Shown: piece by piece, positions 6,794 to 15,844 of the stretch
Position numbering within the stretch: the stretch's first letter is position 1
Layout of the letters: each line of letters opens with the position of its first letter
Origin: Phototrophicus methaneseepsis
Lineage (GTDB): Bacteria; Chloroflexota; Anaerolineae; Aggregatilineales; Phototrophicaceae
Reading direction: 5' to 3'
Assembly: GCF_015500095.1 (NCBI RefSeq)
Contig: NZ_CP062983.1
Coordinates: 2,914,001-2,978,000 of the forward strand
DNA: 64,000 bases
Notes under the pieces: model-generated
What the model was told of the DNA's origin: nothing
Seen by the model: only the letters and a program-made list of their open reading frames with translations
The model's database searches: none
Program-made: the position numbers and the translations under genes

Positions 6794-9700
6794 TTAGGAG
6801 GCGGCTGCAAAAGCAGCTTGCTCTTCATCTTCTTCGCGGCGGTTGATGACCTTTTCGATCTCAACAGCGACGAGTACAAGCGATGCCAGTGCGAGCGATA
6901 GCAGGAGCTCGGTGCCTCCAAGGGGTGCTGTATGGAACGCATTCTGCAAGAAGGGCACGTAAATCACGGCCAATTGCAGTAGGAAGGTGCTGATGACGGC
7001 CCCCAGGAGCAGATTGTTTTTACCAAAGCCCTTACGGAAGAAGGAGATACGGTCACCAGCGTGGATGCCCATCACTTCGAACATCTGCGTAAAGGCCAGG
7101 ATTGTAAAGGCGATAGTACGCGGGATACGCTCAGCCTGACCGACAATATCATCATTAGCTTCATGCTCTAACAATGGGATATCTGCGCCTGCACCTTCAC
7201 CGAAGAAGGTCATTCGCGCTTCTTCATCAAGGCTATCCCAGTCAGATGGCAAGGCGACTTCATCACTCAGGATGGGTTCCAAGTCTGCACTGCTCAAGCT
7301 GGCATATTCTTCGTTGAGGATTGCAATCCGCTGACCCTCATTCAGACTATCCCAACTTTCCGGCACCAGGGCTTCATCGACAAGTTCTGTCAGTTCTTCA
7401 TAGGTGAAGTCTTCAAGGCCAAGTGTCGCGCTGAAGGGTTCCATACCATATTGATAATGGCCCCATAGGTAGCCACCCAGCGTCAAGGCTGCAATTAAGA
7501 GGCCGATGACGATGATATGGCGTCCGATACCACCTGCGAAAATACTCTCGTCCTTGGGGCGTGGGCGGCGTTTCATGACGCCTTCTTCCGCAGATTCAAA
7601 GCCAAGTGCAATCGCTGGCAGGCCATCTGTCACGAGGTTAATCCAGAGGATTTGGATTGCCAGTAACGGAATCTTCAGGTTCATCAGGAGCGCAACGAAC
7701 ATCACTAGGATTTCGCCAACGTTGGAGCTGAGCAGGTATTTGATGAACTTACGAATGTTATCGTAGATGGCGCGGCCTTCTTCTACCGCTGAGACGATAG
7801 AGGCGAAGTTATCGTCTGTAAGGACCATCTCTGCGGCACCCTTACTGACCTCTGTCCCGGTGATACCCATCGCGACGCCGATATCTGCTTGCTTAAGGGC
7901 GGGGGCGTCGTTCACACCGTCGCCTGTCATGGCTGCAATCTCGCCGTTTTCTTGCAGCAGCTTCACGAGCTTCAGCTTATGAGCAGGGGAGACACGCGCA
8001 AAGCAGGAAGTCTGTTTGAGGGCGGCCGTAATTTCTTGATCGCTCATCTTATCGAGCTGGCTGCCTGTAATGGCATGTTCATTCTCATTGAGGATGCCTA
8101 GGTCACGGGCAATGGCTTCGCCTGTTAGGGCGTGGTCGCCTGTAATCATAATGGTGCGGATGCCAGCCGCTTTAGCGACTTTAACGGCTTCTTTAGCTTC
8201 AGGACGAGCCGGATCAAGAATGCCGACCAGACCCAGCAGGACCAGTTCGCGTTCGATTTCTTCATCGAGAGTTTCGCCGGGGTCTGTTTCTAGCGGACGG
8301 TAAGCCACACCGAGGACGCGTAGCCCTTGGCTCGCCATTTCATTGACTTCATCGTGCCAGCGCTGGCGACGATCGTCAGAAAGAGCCCGTGGCCCACTGG
8401 GTAGATGTTCCTCAGTTGCCCAGGTAATCAAACGGTCTGGTGCACCTTTTGTGATCGAGACATATTCCATGTCCGTAAAGAGATCATTTGCAGAGGTGCC
8501 ACCCACTTTATGGACTGTCGTCATCGCCTTGCGTTCACTGCTGAAAGGCAGTTCAGCAATACGCGGCATGTCTTCTTCGAGCTTTTCGCGCGTCCAGCCA
8601 ACTTTACGTGCTGCGACCAGGAGTGCACCTTCGGTGGTATCGCCGACGATATTCACGCTGCCATTGTCGACTGGCTCCAGGAACGCATTGGTTGAGAGCG
8701 CCATCGCCTTGACGAAGCGTGCCACGGCAACATCATTGGATGGATCAAGCAGGTCACCATCTTCTTCGATAAAGTCACCTTTTGGTGTATAGCCAATGCC
8801 GCTGACGTTCACATCATCACGGCCCGGCAGCGCCAGGAAGGTGGCGGTCATCTCGTTCTTGGTGAGTGTACCTGTTTTATCGGAGCAGATGACGGTCACA
8901 GAACCCAGAGTTTCAACAGCGGGTAGGCGTCGTATCAGGGCGTGGCGGTTAACCATACGGCTGGCACCCAGCGAAAGCCCAATCGTCACGAGGGCAGGTA
9001 AGCCTTCTGGTACAGCAGCAACAGCCAGTGATACAGCGATCAGGAACATTTGCTGTGGTGCGATACCCTGTACCGCGACGCCGACAATGAACACAATCGC
9101 GACGACGAGGAGCGCCCCACCAGCCAGGACTTTACCCAGTTGGTCCAAACGGCGTTGCAGCGGCGTTTCGCCTTCTTCTACGCCCAGCAACATGCCAGCA
9201 ATTTTACCAATTTCTGTGCGTAGGCCGGTTTCGGTTACGAGTAAGGTCCCACGCCCATAAGTGACGGAGGTACCCATAAAGGCCATATTGGCCTGGTCGC
9301 CAACTGGGAGGTCATCATCGCTCTGGACGGCATGGACGAATTTATCGACCGGGACCGATTCCCCTGTTAGGGCCGCTTCTTCAATGCGGAGGTTGACGTT
9401 TGTAACCAGTCGACCATCTGCCGGTACACGGTCCCCTTCATCCAGGAGAACAATGTCACCAGGGACGAGATTTTCTGCACTCAGTTGATGGACCTCACCA
9501 TTACGCCGGACGCGTACCTGGGGGACTTGTAAGGCACTGAGTGCTGCGAGGGCTTGCTCGGCTTGATATTCCTGATAAATGCCAAGTGCGGCGTTGAGAA
9601 CGACAATGATGAGGATGACGATGACATCTGTCGTTTCTCCTAAAAATGCTGAAATCACAGCGGCGATAATCAGGATAATGACCATTAAGTCTGTAAACTG

Positions 9701-9865
9701 GCTTGTTATAAGCTGGAACCAGTTAATCCCTTCATCGCGTGGTAACTCATTCGGCCCGAATTCTTCACGTCTTTTGGATGCTTCTTCGGACGATAAACCC
9801 TTGTCGGCATCGACGTTGAGTTTTTCAAGGGCCTGGCTGGCTTCCAGCCGATAGTATTGTTCCAT
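6794..9865 (-). CDS. P-type (P2A, SERCA-like) calcium-transporting ATPase
   Basis: This membrane pump moves cations, most likely Ca2+, out of the cytosol using ATP. Visible marks are TGES in the actuator domain (near residue 168), the phosphorylated DKTGTLT (near 329), and GDGVNDAP (near 647). Ca2+-site residues match SERCA: PEGLP in M4, SSNVGE in M5 and NLVTDGLP in M6. The N-terminus has the cation-ATPase-N motif [20 protein letters not shown]. The 1023-residue length exceeds most bacterial homologues, largely because of an enlarged M7-M8 outer loop (about 800-905) holding two copies of a segment centred on WDSL. The start is supported by AAGGGA upstream. It is a single-gene unit with a 480-base repeat-bearing upstream region. 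Confidence 0.95.
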   Translation of the reverse strand: MEQYYRLEASQALEKLNVDADKGLSSEEASKRREEFGPNELPRDEGINWFQLITSQFTDLMVIILIIAAVISAFLGETTDVIVILIIVVLNAALGIYQEYQAEQALAALSALQVPQVRVRRNGEVHQLSAENLVPGDIVLLDEGDRVPADGRLVTNVNLRIEEAALTGESVPVDKFVHAVQSDDDLPVGDQANMAFMGTSVTYGRGTLLVTETGLRTEIGKIAGMLLGVEEGETPLQRRLDQLGKVLAGGALLVVAIVFIVGVAVQGIAPQQMFLIAVSLAVAAVPEGLPALVTIGLSLGASRMVNRHALIRRLPAVETLGSVTVICSDKTGTLTKNEMTATFLALPGRDDVNVSGIGYTPKGDFIEEDGDLLDPSNDVAVARFVKAMALSTNAFLEPVDNGSVNIVGDTTEGALLVAARKVGWTREKLEEDMPRIAELPFSSERKAMTTVHKVGGTSANDLFTDMEYVSITKGAPDRLITWATEEHLPSGPRALSDDRRQRWHDEVNEMASQGLRVLGVAYRPLETDPGETLDEEIERELVLLGLVGILDPARPEAKEAVKVAKAAGIRTIMITGDHALTGEAIARDLGILNENEHAITGSQLDKMSDQEITAALKQTSCFARVSPAHKLKLVKLLQENGEIAAMTGDGVNDAPALKQADIGVAMGITGTEVSKGAAEMVLTDDNFASIVSAVEEGRAIYDNIRKFIKYLLSSNVGEILVMFVALLMNLKIPLLAIQILWINLVTDGLPAIALGFESAEEGVMKRRPRPKDESIFAGGIGRHIIVIGLLIAALTLGGYLWGHYQYGMEPFSATLGLEDFTYEELTELVDEALVPESWDSLNEGQRIAILNEEYASLSSADLEPILSDEVALPSDWDSLDEEARMTFFGEGAGADIPLLEHEANDDIVGQAERIPRTIAFTILAFTQMFEVMGIHAGDRISFFRKGFGKNNLLLGAVISTFLLQLAVIYVPFLQNAFHTAPLGGTELLLSLALASLVLVAVEIEKVINRREEDEEQAAFAAAS

Positions 9866-10350
9866 ACTCTTTCCCTTAGATCACTGAAGGTGGATAAGGC
9901 AAGCTAACCGTGTGTATAGAAAACATGAATAGATACACATACAAATACATAAACAGATACATAAATAGACACACTAAAAGTTAACTAGAAAACACGAACA
10001 GAAATTGACACTGTAATAAGTGGCAAACCATAAGAACCTTTATGATGATGGACTAAAGGGTCGTTATCAAAGAAGTGTGATCTTCACAGGTTGACATAAA
10101 TTATAGTGCATAACAATACTGGCTGCCTGTGGCAAGCGTCTCAGGCACATTAGAATGTATGAAGAATTTATGAGTTTGTTGTTATATGCCAGATTGTTAG
10201 GAACTTCCCTATCGTAGCCTGGATACATCACTTAAGTTACACAAAAGATACGCGGGCTACCCCCTTTTCGGAACCCCTAAAATTTGGGGGTATGTCGAGC
10301 TAAAAATGCCTATTTGGGGTGTGGTATGAGTAGCACATAAATAGATCTGT
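9866..10350. other. Non-coding region with A/C-rich repeats upstream of the ATPase
   Basis: No supported gene lies here. A 17-base direct repeat with two mismatches, beginning TAGAAAACA, occurs at 9917-9933 and 9986-10002. Between the copies lies a G-poor series of 12-base units related to AGATACATAAAT. A palindrome TGTGA-TCT-TCACA is at 10076-10088. A TTGACA sits at 10091-10096 on the plus strand. A run of alternative C/G stems (ACCCCC 10259-10264, CCCC 10274-10277, GGGGGT 10286-10291) lies near the right end. The region probably holds the ATPase promoter and leader, but I cannot place a clear -10/-35 pair on the minus strand. Confidence 0.5.
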
Positions 10351-10356
10351 CAATAA

Positions 10357-10388
10357 AACAGCCGCGCCTGTTTTCAGGCACGGCTGTT
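10357..10388 (-). terminator. Terminator of the secreted PPC-like protein
   Basis: On the minus strand, AACAGCCGTGCCTG pairs with CAGGCGCGGCTGTT with a short AAAA loop, followed by TTATTG. The stem base AACAGCCG/CGGCTGTT is the same as in the terminators at 5621-5657 and, less exactly, 5690-5725. Confidence 0.85.
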
Positions 10389-10420
10389 CTGGAAAATTGA
10401 CGTGTTTACCGGGGGTGGTT

Positions 10421-11143
10421 TTACTCTTCGGGCAGGAACAAGCCCAGGGCATATTCGGCTGTAATTTCACCAAAGCTGAAGGAGAAAAGCGGTTCTTCCA
10501 CAACCAGGACATACAGTTCACCACCCGGGATCACGCCCATGGTGCCACGAGTGACGGCTGGACCACCCATCGCTGCAACAGCATCCAGGCGGCCAGGCGT
10601 GGCACTTGTATCGACTGTGTTCACGGAAATCTGCGGTGCGTAGTCACCCTGGCGTGCAAAGGAAACCATGAAGTCTTCATCACCATCATACACGTAGTAA
10701 TGGGTGCTTTCATTGTCAATGGTGTTGCTCTGAGGTTCATCAATGGTGATGGGGGTGGGGTTGCGTAATGTGAGGGTATATTCACCAACGCTATCGCCAT
10801 CAGCATCATCACGACGGCCAGCCGTAATCGTATAAGTGCCATCGTCCGGTAATTGGGTGACGACTGTTGTTGCGCCGTAGCCATCGTAACGCAGGATTTC
10901 TACGCCATCTAATTCAATGATGACCGAAGGATTATCGTAATCAGCCAGGACATCAACCGGGAATAAATCGACAACGATAACTTCACCGGCGGTACCTATA
11001 TATTCGTAGGCAACAGCATATGTATCATCGGTGATTTCACCCTCGACAGTTTCGCCCGGTTTGATGCTGTCCTGCGCGCTCACGCTAAAGACAGTACTCA
11101 ACACGGCGACAAGGGCAAACAGTAAAATGGTCACTTTCTTCAT
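10421..11143 (-). CDS. Secreted protein with PPC-like beta-sandwich domains
   Basis: The 240-residue product starts with a clear signal peptide (MKKVTILLFALVAVLSTVFS, cut after SAQ). The body resembles pre-peptidase C-terminal (PPC) domains: IKPGETVEGEITDD, YEYIGTAGEVIVVDL, a segment PSVIIELDG, and LPDDGTYTITAGRRDDADGDSVGEYTLTL at about residues 95-125. A second, weaker beta unit follows. PPC domains are usually appended to secreted enzymes, but no enzyme domain is present here, so this is a stand-alone exported binding-type protein. AAGGAAA lies 6 bases before the start, and a strong terminator ends the gene, so it is monocistronic. The ligand is unknown. Confidence 0.8.
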   Translation of the reverse strand: MKKVTILLFALVAVLSTVFSVSAQDSIKPGETVEGEITDDTYAVAYEYIGTAGEVIVVDLFPVDVLADYDNPSVIIELDGVEILRYDGYGATTVVTQLPDDGTYTITAGRRDDADGDSVGEYTLTLRNPTPITIDEPQSNTIDNESTHYYVYDGDEDFMVSFARQGDYAPQISVNTVDTSATPGRLDAVAAMGGPAVTRGTMGVIPGGELYVLVVEEPLFSFSFGEITAEYALGLFLPEE

Positions 11144-11245
11144 GCGGCTTTCCTTGTGTAAATAGTAAGCAAAGTGAGATTACACTACAGAACAGACTAT
11201 AAGCTATTTTTCTCCTATCAGGGCTTGATGCCTATAAAAAAGTTA

Positions 11246-11273
11246 ATAAAAAGACCCCTCGTAAGAGGGGCCT
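11246..11273 (-). terminator. Terminator of the korAB operon
   Basis: On the minus strand, GGCCCCTC-TTAC-GAGGGGTC is followed by TTTTTATTAAC. It lies about 30 bases after the korB stop. Confidence 0.9.
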
Positions 11274-11303
11274 CAGTGTGCCGGTATGGTGGCTCTGCCG
11301 AAG

Positions 11304-12341
11304 TTAGCGGAAGCTCGCCATCACGTCCGCGAGTTGGTCAGCAGAGGGACGCAGGGCTTCTGCGGGTAGTTTTACTAAACCTGTAGGAACCAGATTTTCT
11401 GCTTCTGCCAGGGTGGGGCGTGGCTCTTCATAGTAGATTAGCCCTGTCAGGAAAAGTTCTTCTCGCTGAGCTTCTTCCAGTACCGTCAGTGCTTGCAGCC
11501 GATTGCGTGGATCATGGTCACGGCCAAGTTTTTTCAGGCGGACGAGCGTACCATCGTGCATATCGACATCGATGATTTCGCCAGCGTCGTAATCGCCAAT
11601 GGTGATTTCTTCTTTAGCTTCGACATAATCCGGCGCGACGACCTGGATCTCGTGCAAAGGAATTTCATTTTCTTTGCCGTAAGGGTAGCTCTTTGTCGAA
11701 AGCTCGCTGTTATTGAAAGTCACACATGGGCTGATGATATCGATAACCGCGATACCTTTGTGACGAATGGCTGCCTGTAACAGTGATTGGACTTGTTTGG
11801 CATCGCCGCTAAAGCTGCGCGCCACAAATGTTGCCCCTGCGATGATGGCTTCCAGGGCGAGATCAATAGCGGGTAGATCATTACGGCCATAGTATTTCAG
11901 TTCCTGGCCTTCGTCTGCTGTGGCGCTGAATTGGCCCTTCGTCAGGCCATAGACCCCATTGTTCTCGATAATATACACAAAGGGGATGTTACGGCGAATC
12001 ACATGTTTGAACTGGCCCATGCCGATGCTGCCCGTATCGCCATCGCCGCTGACGGCAACCGCTTTAAGTTCCCGGTTCGCCATCAGGGCACCGGTGACGA
12101 CAGAAGGCATACGGCCATGCAGCGCGTTAAACCCGTGTGAGCGCCCCAGGAAGTAAGCAGGTGTTTTGCTAGAGCAGCCAATGCCGCTCATTTTAAGTAA
12201 ATTATGTTGTTCAAGGCCCAGGTCAAAGGCCATGCTGATGATCTGATTGCTGATGGAATCATGGCCGCAGCCAGGGCATAGGGTACTTTTGCGGCCTTTA
12301 TAGTCGTTACGGCTTAAACCCAGTACGTTTTCGCTTGGCAT
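11304..12341 (-). CDS. korB: 2-oxoacid:ferredoxin oxidoreductase, beta subunit
   Basis: The beta subunit binds thiamine diphosphate in the enzyme that oxidatively decarboxylates a 2-oxoacid (2-oxoglutarate or pyruvate class) to its CoA ester with reduction of ferredoxin. The 345-residue protein shows CPGCGH near residue 23, GIGCSSK, GRMPSVVTGA, the TPP/Mg site GDGDTGSIGMGQ and NNGVYGLTKGQ. No separate ferredoxin subunit is visible nearby. It starts 6 bases after the alpha-subunit stop and ends at a strong terminator. The exact substrate cannot be set from sequence, but the fused gamma-alpha partner favours the KorAB type common in aerobic or facultative lineages. Confidence 0.93.
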   Translation of the reverse strand: MPSENVLGLSRNDYKGRKSTLCPGCGHDSISNQIISMAFDLGLEQHNLLKMSGIGCSSKTPAYFLGRSHGFNALHGRMPSVVTGALMANRELKAVAVSGDGDTGSIGMGQFKHVIRRNIPFVYIIENNGVYGLTKGQFSATADEGQELKYYGRNDLPAIDLALEAIIAGATFVARSFSGDAKQVQSLLQAAIRHKGIAVIDIISPCVTFNNSELSTKSYPYGKENEIPLHEIQVVAPDYVEAKEEITIGDYDAGEIIDVDMHDGTLVRLKKLGRDHDPRNRLQALTVLEEAQREELFLTGLIYYEEPRPTLAEAENLVPTGLVKLPAEALRPSADQLADVMASFR

Positions 12342-12347
12342 GCTGTT

Positions 12348-14192
12348 TTACCCTTCATATTCCAGAATGCTATCGATGATCCAGCGGGCGGCCATGGGAA
12401 GGCCATCACCCAGCGAGAGCGATTTTGTATTCGCTATCTGTTCAGCGAATTCAACCTTCATAATCTGGTGGAGCTGTCCATCGAAGTTATTTTCAATGAC
12501 ATAAACGCGGTCATGGGCTTTGATGAATTCCAACACGCTTTCTGCCAGGGGCAGAGAGCGTACGCGCAGATAATTGGTTTCGATGCCCTGCGCCGCCAGT
12601 AGATCGCGTGCCTCAACGATAGCTGGCTCATTGGTGCCGAATGTGATGATGCCGATGGATTTACTCTCGTCATAATCAATGATCGGCTGTGGCAGCATCT
12701 GCCGCCCGGTGTGGTAATGCTTATGCTTGAGGCGGGCCATATTCTTCAGCCAGGTATCGCTACGTTCACTGTAGACCGCATATTCATCATGCCCTGTACC
12801 ACGAGCAAAATAGGCCGCCATAGGATGATCTGTGCCCGGAATCGTCCGGTAGCCAACACCATCGCCATCGACATCCAGGTAACGTCCCCAACTGCCGTGC
12901 TCCCCAATGAACTGCTGCAACTGTTCTGCATTGAGGACTTTGCCGCGTTTAACGGGCTCATCGGGATAGGTGAATGGCTCAGCCATCCAGTTATTCATAC
13001 CCAGATCCAGATCGCTCAGGACGAAGATAGGAGCCTGGAGTTGCTCTGCTAAGTCGAATGCGCGCCAGCCAAATTCAAAGGCTTCTTCTGGCGACCCAGG
13101 CATCAGGCAAAATTGGTGGCTATCGCCATGGCCAAGGTAGTAAGTAAACAGAATATCGCCCTGGCTGGTACGCGTTGGCATCCCTGTACTGGGACCCATA
13201 CGGGTGATATCCCAGAAGACACAAGGAATTTCAGCATAGTGGGCCAATCCGGCGAATTCGGCCATCAGGCTGATACCGGGGCCGCTTGTTGCTGTCATTG
13301 ACCTGGCACCGGCGAAGCCTGCCCCGATGATCATCCCGGCAGCGGCCAGCTCATCTTCTGCCTGGATGACGGCTACTGTCGATTGGCCCGTTTCTTTATC
13401 ATTGCGCAGATGCTTATATGTGATGATGCCATCCACGAGGCTGGTTGATGGGGTGATGGGATACCAGGAGACGACCTGCACACCGCCAAATATAGCGCCT
13501 AACGCCCCCGCTTCGTTACCTGTGATCAGGATTTTACCTGCTGTGCCATTCATCTTCTCAAAGCGATAAGGATCGACTTTTTCTACGTTTTCTTTGAAGT
13601 AATCATAAGCCAGTTGGATGACGGCGAAGTTCATCTCAGCAGGTTTAGCTTTGCCGTTGAAGTTCTTCAAGAGGCTGGTATAGATCATGTCCAACGGAAT
13701 ATCAAAGAGCTGGGCCACGGCGCCAACATAAGTCATATTTTCAACGCGCTTAGAGAAGGCGCTGGGGACGTCTGCCTGGTTCATCAGGTCTTTGATGGGC
13801 ACAACATAGGTTACGATATCATCTCGCTGGGGAGCCATGCGCTGGATATCGTCGCGGATGATACAAACGCCACCGCTTGGCAGATCGTGAACATCTTCGA
13901 CAACGGTGGCACTATTATAGGCGACCACGATTTCCGTTGTGGCACGACGTGCCGTATAGCCATCTTTGCTGGCGCGGATTGTGTACCAGGTCGGTAGGCC
14001 TTTGATATTGGATGGGAAAAGATTTTTACCGTTAACGGGAATGCCCATGTTGAACAGGGTTTGCACAAGGACATTATTCGATGTCTGGCTGCCGGAGCCG
14101 TTTGCTGTGGCAACAGAGAAGGCGAAGTCGTTGATGATGACGTCACCTGGAGATTGTGTTTGGAAGTTAGTAGGAGCTTGCAAAGCACACAT
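12348..14192 (-). CDS. korA: 2-oxoacid:acceptor oxidoreductase, fused gamma-alpha subunit
   Basis: At 614 residues this is the fused form. An N-terminal gamma domain (about 1-190, with GDVIINDFAFSVATANGSGSQT and ASKDGYTARR) precedes the alpha pyrimidine-binding domain (from about 205, with ITGNEAGALGAIFGG, YPITPSTS and a TSGPGISLM stretch). It then carries the alpha C-terminal domain ending in SILEYEG. With KorB it forms the heterodimeric enzyme linking 2-oxoacid oxidation to ferredoxin. The best Shine-Dalgarno, AAAGGAGC, is about 30 bases before the ATG at 14192, and the frame has no other usual start between them, so the true start is uncertain. It lies just downstream of a GntR-type regulator in the same direction. 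Confidence 0.93.
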   Translation of the reverse strand: MCALQAPTNFQTQSPGDVIINDFAFSVATANGSGSQTSNNVLVQTLFNMGIPVNGKNLFPSNIKGLPTWYTIRASKDGYTARRATTEIVVAYNSATVVEDVHDLPSGGVCIIRDDIQRMAPQRDDIVTYVVPIKDLMNQADVPSAFSKRVENMTYVGAVAQLFDIPLDMIYTSLLKNFNGKAKPAEMNFAVIQLAYDYFKENVEKVDPYRFEKMNGTAGKILITGNEAGALGAIFGGVQVVSWYPITPSTSLVDGIITYKHLRNDKETGQSTVAVIQAEDELAAAGMIIGAGFAGARSMTATSGPGISLMAEFAGLAHYAEIPCVFWDITRMGPSTGMPTRTSQGDILFTYYLGHGDSHQFCLMPGSPEEAFEFGWRAFDLAEQLQAPIFVLSDLDLGMNNWMAEPFTYPDEPVKRGKVLNAEQLQQFIGEHGSWGRYLDVDGDGVGYRTIPGTDHPMAAYFARGTGHDEYAVYSERSDTWLKNMARLKHKHYHTGRQMLPQPIIDYDESKSIGIITFGTNEPAIVEARDLLAAQGIETNYLRVRSLPLAESVLEFIKAHDRVYVIENNFDGQLHQIMKVEFAEQIANTKSLSLGDGLPMAARWIIDSILEYEG

Positions 14193-14272
14193 AGTATTAC
14201 GGACGCTGTTAGCCGCGTCACGCTCCTTTCTAAAAAACTACATACAAATAAAAGTTCTTTGTAAGATGAAAT

Positions 14273-14995
14273 CTATTCGTTTTCTGGCTCCTTTCCATCC
14301 AGATCATGCAAAGCTGTGGATTCGGACGGGGGTTGGTAGCGCCTCAGGCGAGTGTGATCGATGAAATGCTGCTGTGCTTGGTCGAAGTCCCCGGTGCAGA
14401 TGGCATCCAGGATTTGCTGATGAAAGCGCCAGACCTCTTGGAGATAACGATATTCTGCATAGTGGTTGGCTGCGACAGCATCGTAGGCATCCCAATAAGC
14501 TTCTAGCAGGCCCAGGACAAAGGCATTATCCAGGTCTGTATACATAGCGAGATGAAAGCGCCGATGTTCTTCGAAGGGGATGCGGATCGGATGCGAATTA
14601 AGCTTATATTGGGCCTGTACGATGGCGTCTCTCATGATCGCTTTACTGCGATCCGTCATACTGTAACAAGCTTGATGCCAGAAGGACTGCTCAATGCCGA
14701 TGCGAAGATCATTAAAAGGCTCAAAGCTATCAGGATTCTGGCCCATGGCATAGAGGGCTGCTAACCGCACAGGTGGGGCGAAGTTAAATGTCTTCAACTG
14801 CATTCCTGTGCGAGACTTTACTTCAACAATGCCCAATGCGCGCGCGACTTCTAATTGCTCGCGCACTTTGCTCGTGCTAATGCCAAGATGTTCTGCGCTG
14901 GAAAGGTCTTTGATCGTAGGCAGTGTATCACCTGGTTCAAAGCCCGATGCGAGGATATAGTTCAAAAACTCGGAGCCGAGGTCGATTTGTCTCAT
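14273..14995 (-). CDS. GntR-family (FCD-type) transcriptional regulator
   Basis: The 240-residue protein has an N-terminal winged helix (about 1-75, including LGSEFLNYILASGFEPGDTLPTI and STSKVREQLEVARALGIVE). The C-terminal all-helical FCD ligand domain contains EEHRRFHLAMY and RFHQQILDAICTGDFDQAQQHFIDH, with the His residues that often hold a metal. Such regulators respond to small organic acids. It lies upstream of korAB on the same strand with 80 bases between, so korAB is the obvious candidate target; that is inference. It has no Shine-Dalgarno. Its start overlaps a triple TGATT repeat and an extended -10 lies upstream, which suggests autoregulation. Confidence 0.9.
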   Translation of the reverse strand: MRQIDLGSEFLNYILASGFEPGDTLPTIKDLSSAEHLGISTSKVREQLEVARALGIVEVKSRTGMQLKTFNFAPPVRLAALYAMGQNPDSFEPFNDLRIGIEQSFWHQACYSMTDRSKAIMRDAIVQAQYKLNSHPIRIPFEEHRRFHLAMYTDLDNAFVLGLLEAYWDAYDAVAANHYAEYRYLQEVWRFHQQILDAICTGDFDQAQQHFIDHTRLRRYQPPSESTALHDLDGKEPENE

Positions 14996-14996
14996 T

Positions 14997-15019
14997 AATC
15001 AGATGAATCAGTTTAATCA
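14997..15019 (-). repeat. Triple TGATT direct repeat at the GntR gene start
   Basis: Three copies of TGATT on the minus strand (AATCA on plus at 14997-15001, 15006-15010, 15015-15019) are spaced exactly 9 bases apart. They lie between the -10 element and the start codon of the GntR gene. Position and regularity suggest an operator for the regulator itself. Confidence 0.45.
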
Positions 15020-15032
15020 CATTTATTTAAGC

Positions 15033-15041
15033 AGTATAGCA
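15033..15041 (-). promoter_or_regulatory. Extended -10 promoter of the GntR gene
   Basis: On the minus strand TGC-TATACT forms an extended -10 (TGnTATACT). The expected start site lies about 30 bases before the ATG. No good -35 is visible, as is usual for extended -10 promoters. Confidence 0.45.
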
Positions 15042-15269
15042 CATTTTTTTATGGATACCAGCTAAATCGAAGCTACTTTTTCTGTAAAGTGTCGATAAAA
15101 ATGCTCAGTGATGCATTACAAGAGGCGTACTTTATACAGGGGCTCATTAAGTTTTCGTGATTGGTCTGTTCGGTGCTACCACCTTGACTGGTTTGCTGGG
15201 CCTGGTTGTGGCAGAATAACGCCGTTAATCTTAGAGACTTAAAAACCAGAATTTAAGAGGTGAGGGGAT

Positions 15270-15836
15270 ATGCCCAAGTTTGAGCAGCTATCGTTACCGG
15301 GGGCTTATGTGATTACGCTGGAGCCAATTGGGGACAAGCGTGGTTATTTTGTGGAAACTTACCGCGCAGATGCCTATGCGTCGCACGGATTGGTGACGAA
15401 TTGGCTGCAAGAGAATCAGTCCCTTTCTAGCCGTAAATATACGCTGCGTGGAATGCACCTCCAGATGCCGCCCCACGCACAGACAAAATTATTCCGCGTC
15501 CTACAAGGTGCAGCCCTGGATGTCATTGTGGATTTACGAGTTGGTTCACCAACCTATGGGCAGAGCGCGGCGGTTGAACTCACAGAGGATAACAATCGGT
15601 TGATCTATATCCCACGTGGCTTTGCACATGGCTTTTGCACGGTGACAGAAGATGTGATTGTTTCTTATAAGGTGGATGCTTATTACGCCCCCCAATCAGA
15701 AGCAGGCTTGCTGTGGAACGATCCGGCTCTGAATATTGATTGGCCCTGTGATAAGCCGATTCTTTCTGAGAAAGATGGCAAGCTGCCACGACTGGCGGAA
15801 TTTGAATCACCGTTTGAAATGCCAGCACAAGCCTGA
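15270..15836 (+). CDS. rfbC: dTDP-4-dehydrorhamnose 3,5-epimerase
   Basis: This enzyme epimerises dTDP-4-keto-6-deoxyglucose at C3 and C5 in dTDP-L-rhamnose synthesis. The 188-residue cupin protein has the expected length and motifs: RGYFVETYR, QSLSSRKYTLRGMHLQ with the catalytic His, KLFRVLQGAALDVIVDLR, SPTYGQ, IPRGFAHGFCT and a C-terminal YKVDAYYAPQSEAGLLWNDP. The start is fixed by AGGTGAGGGG just upstream. The other three rml genes are not in the window, so the pathway is scattered. The 270 bases upstream hold no firm gene. Two GT2 genes at 35.7-37.4 kb could use such sugars, but there is no direct link. Confidence 0.95.
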   Translation: MPKFEQLSLPGAYVITLEPIGDKRGYFVETYRADAYASHGLVTNWLQENQSLSSRKYTLRGMHLQMPPHAQTKLFRVLQGAALDVIVDLRVGSPTYGQSAAVELTEDNNRLIYIPRGFAHGFCTVTEDVIVSYKVDAYYAPQSEAGLLWNDPALNIDWPCDKPILSEKDGKLPRLAEFESPFEMPAQA

Positions 15837-15844
15837 TGCTGGCG

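Noticed and set aside
8343-8792. 149-codon plus-strand frame opposite the calcium ATPase
   Set aside because: Ser/Arg-rich antisense of a well-supported gene with no initiation signal.
9917-9985. CRISPR-like short repeats
   Set aside because: Units are about 12 bases, degenerate and without unique spacers; no cas genes nearby.
15157-15219. 20-codon hydrophobic frame (GTG start) that looks like a Rossmann-type beginning (IGLFGATTLTG)
   Set aside because: No ribosome site at the proper distance, no continuation in any frame, and short enough to arise by chance; at most a gene remnant.
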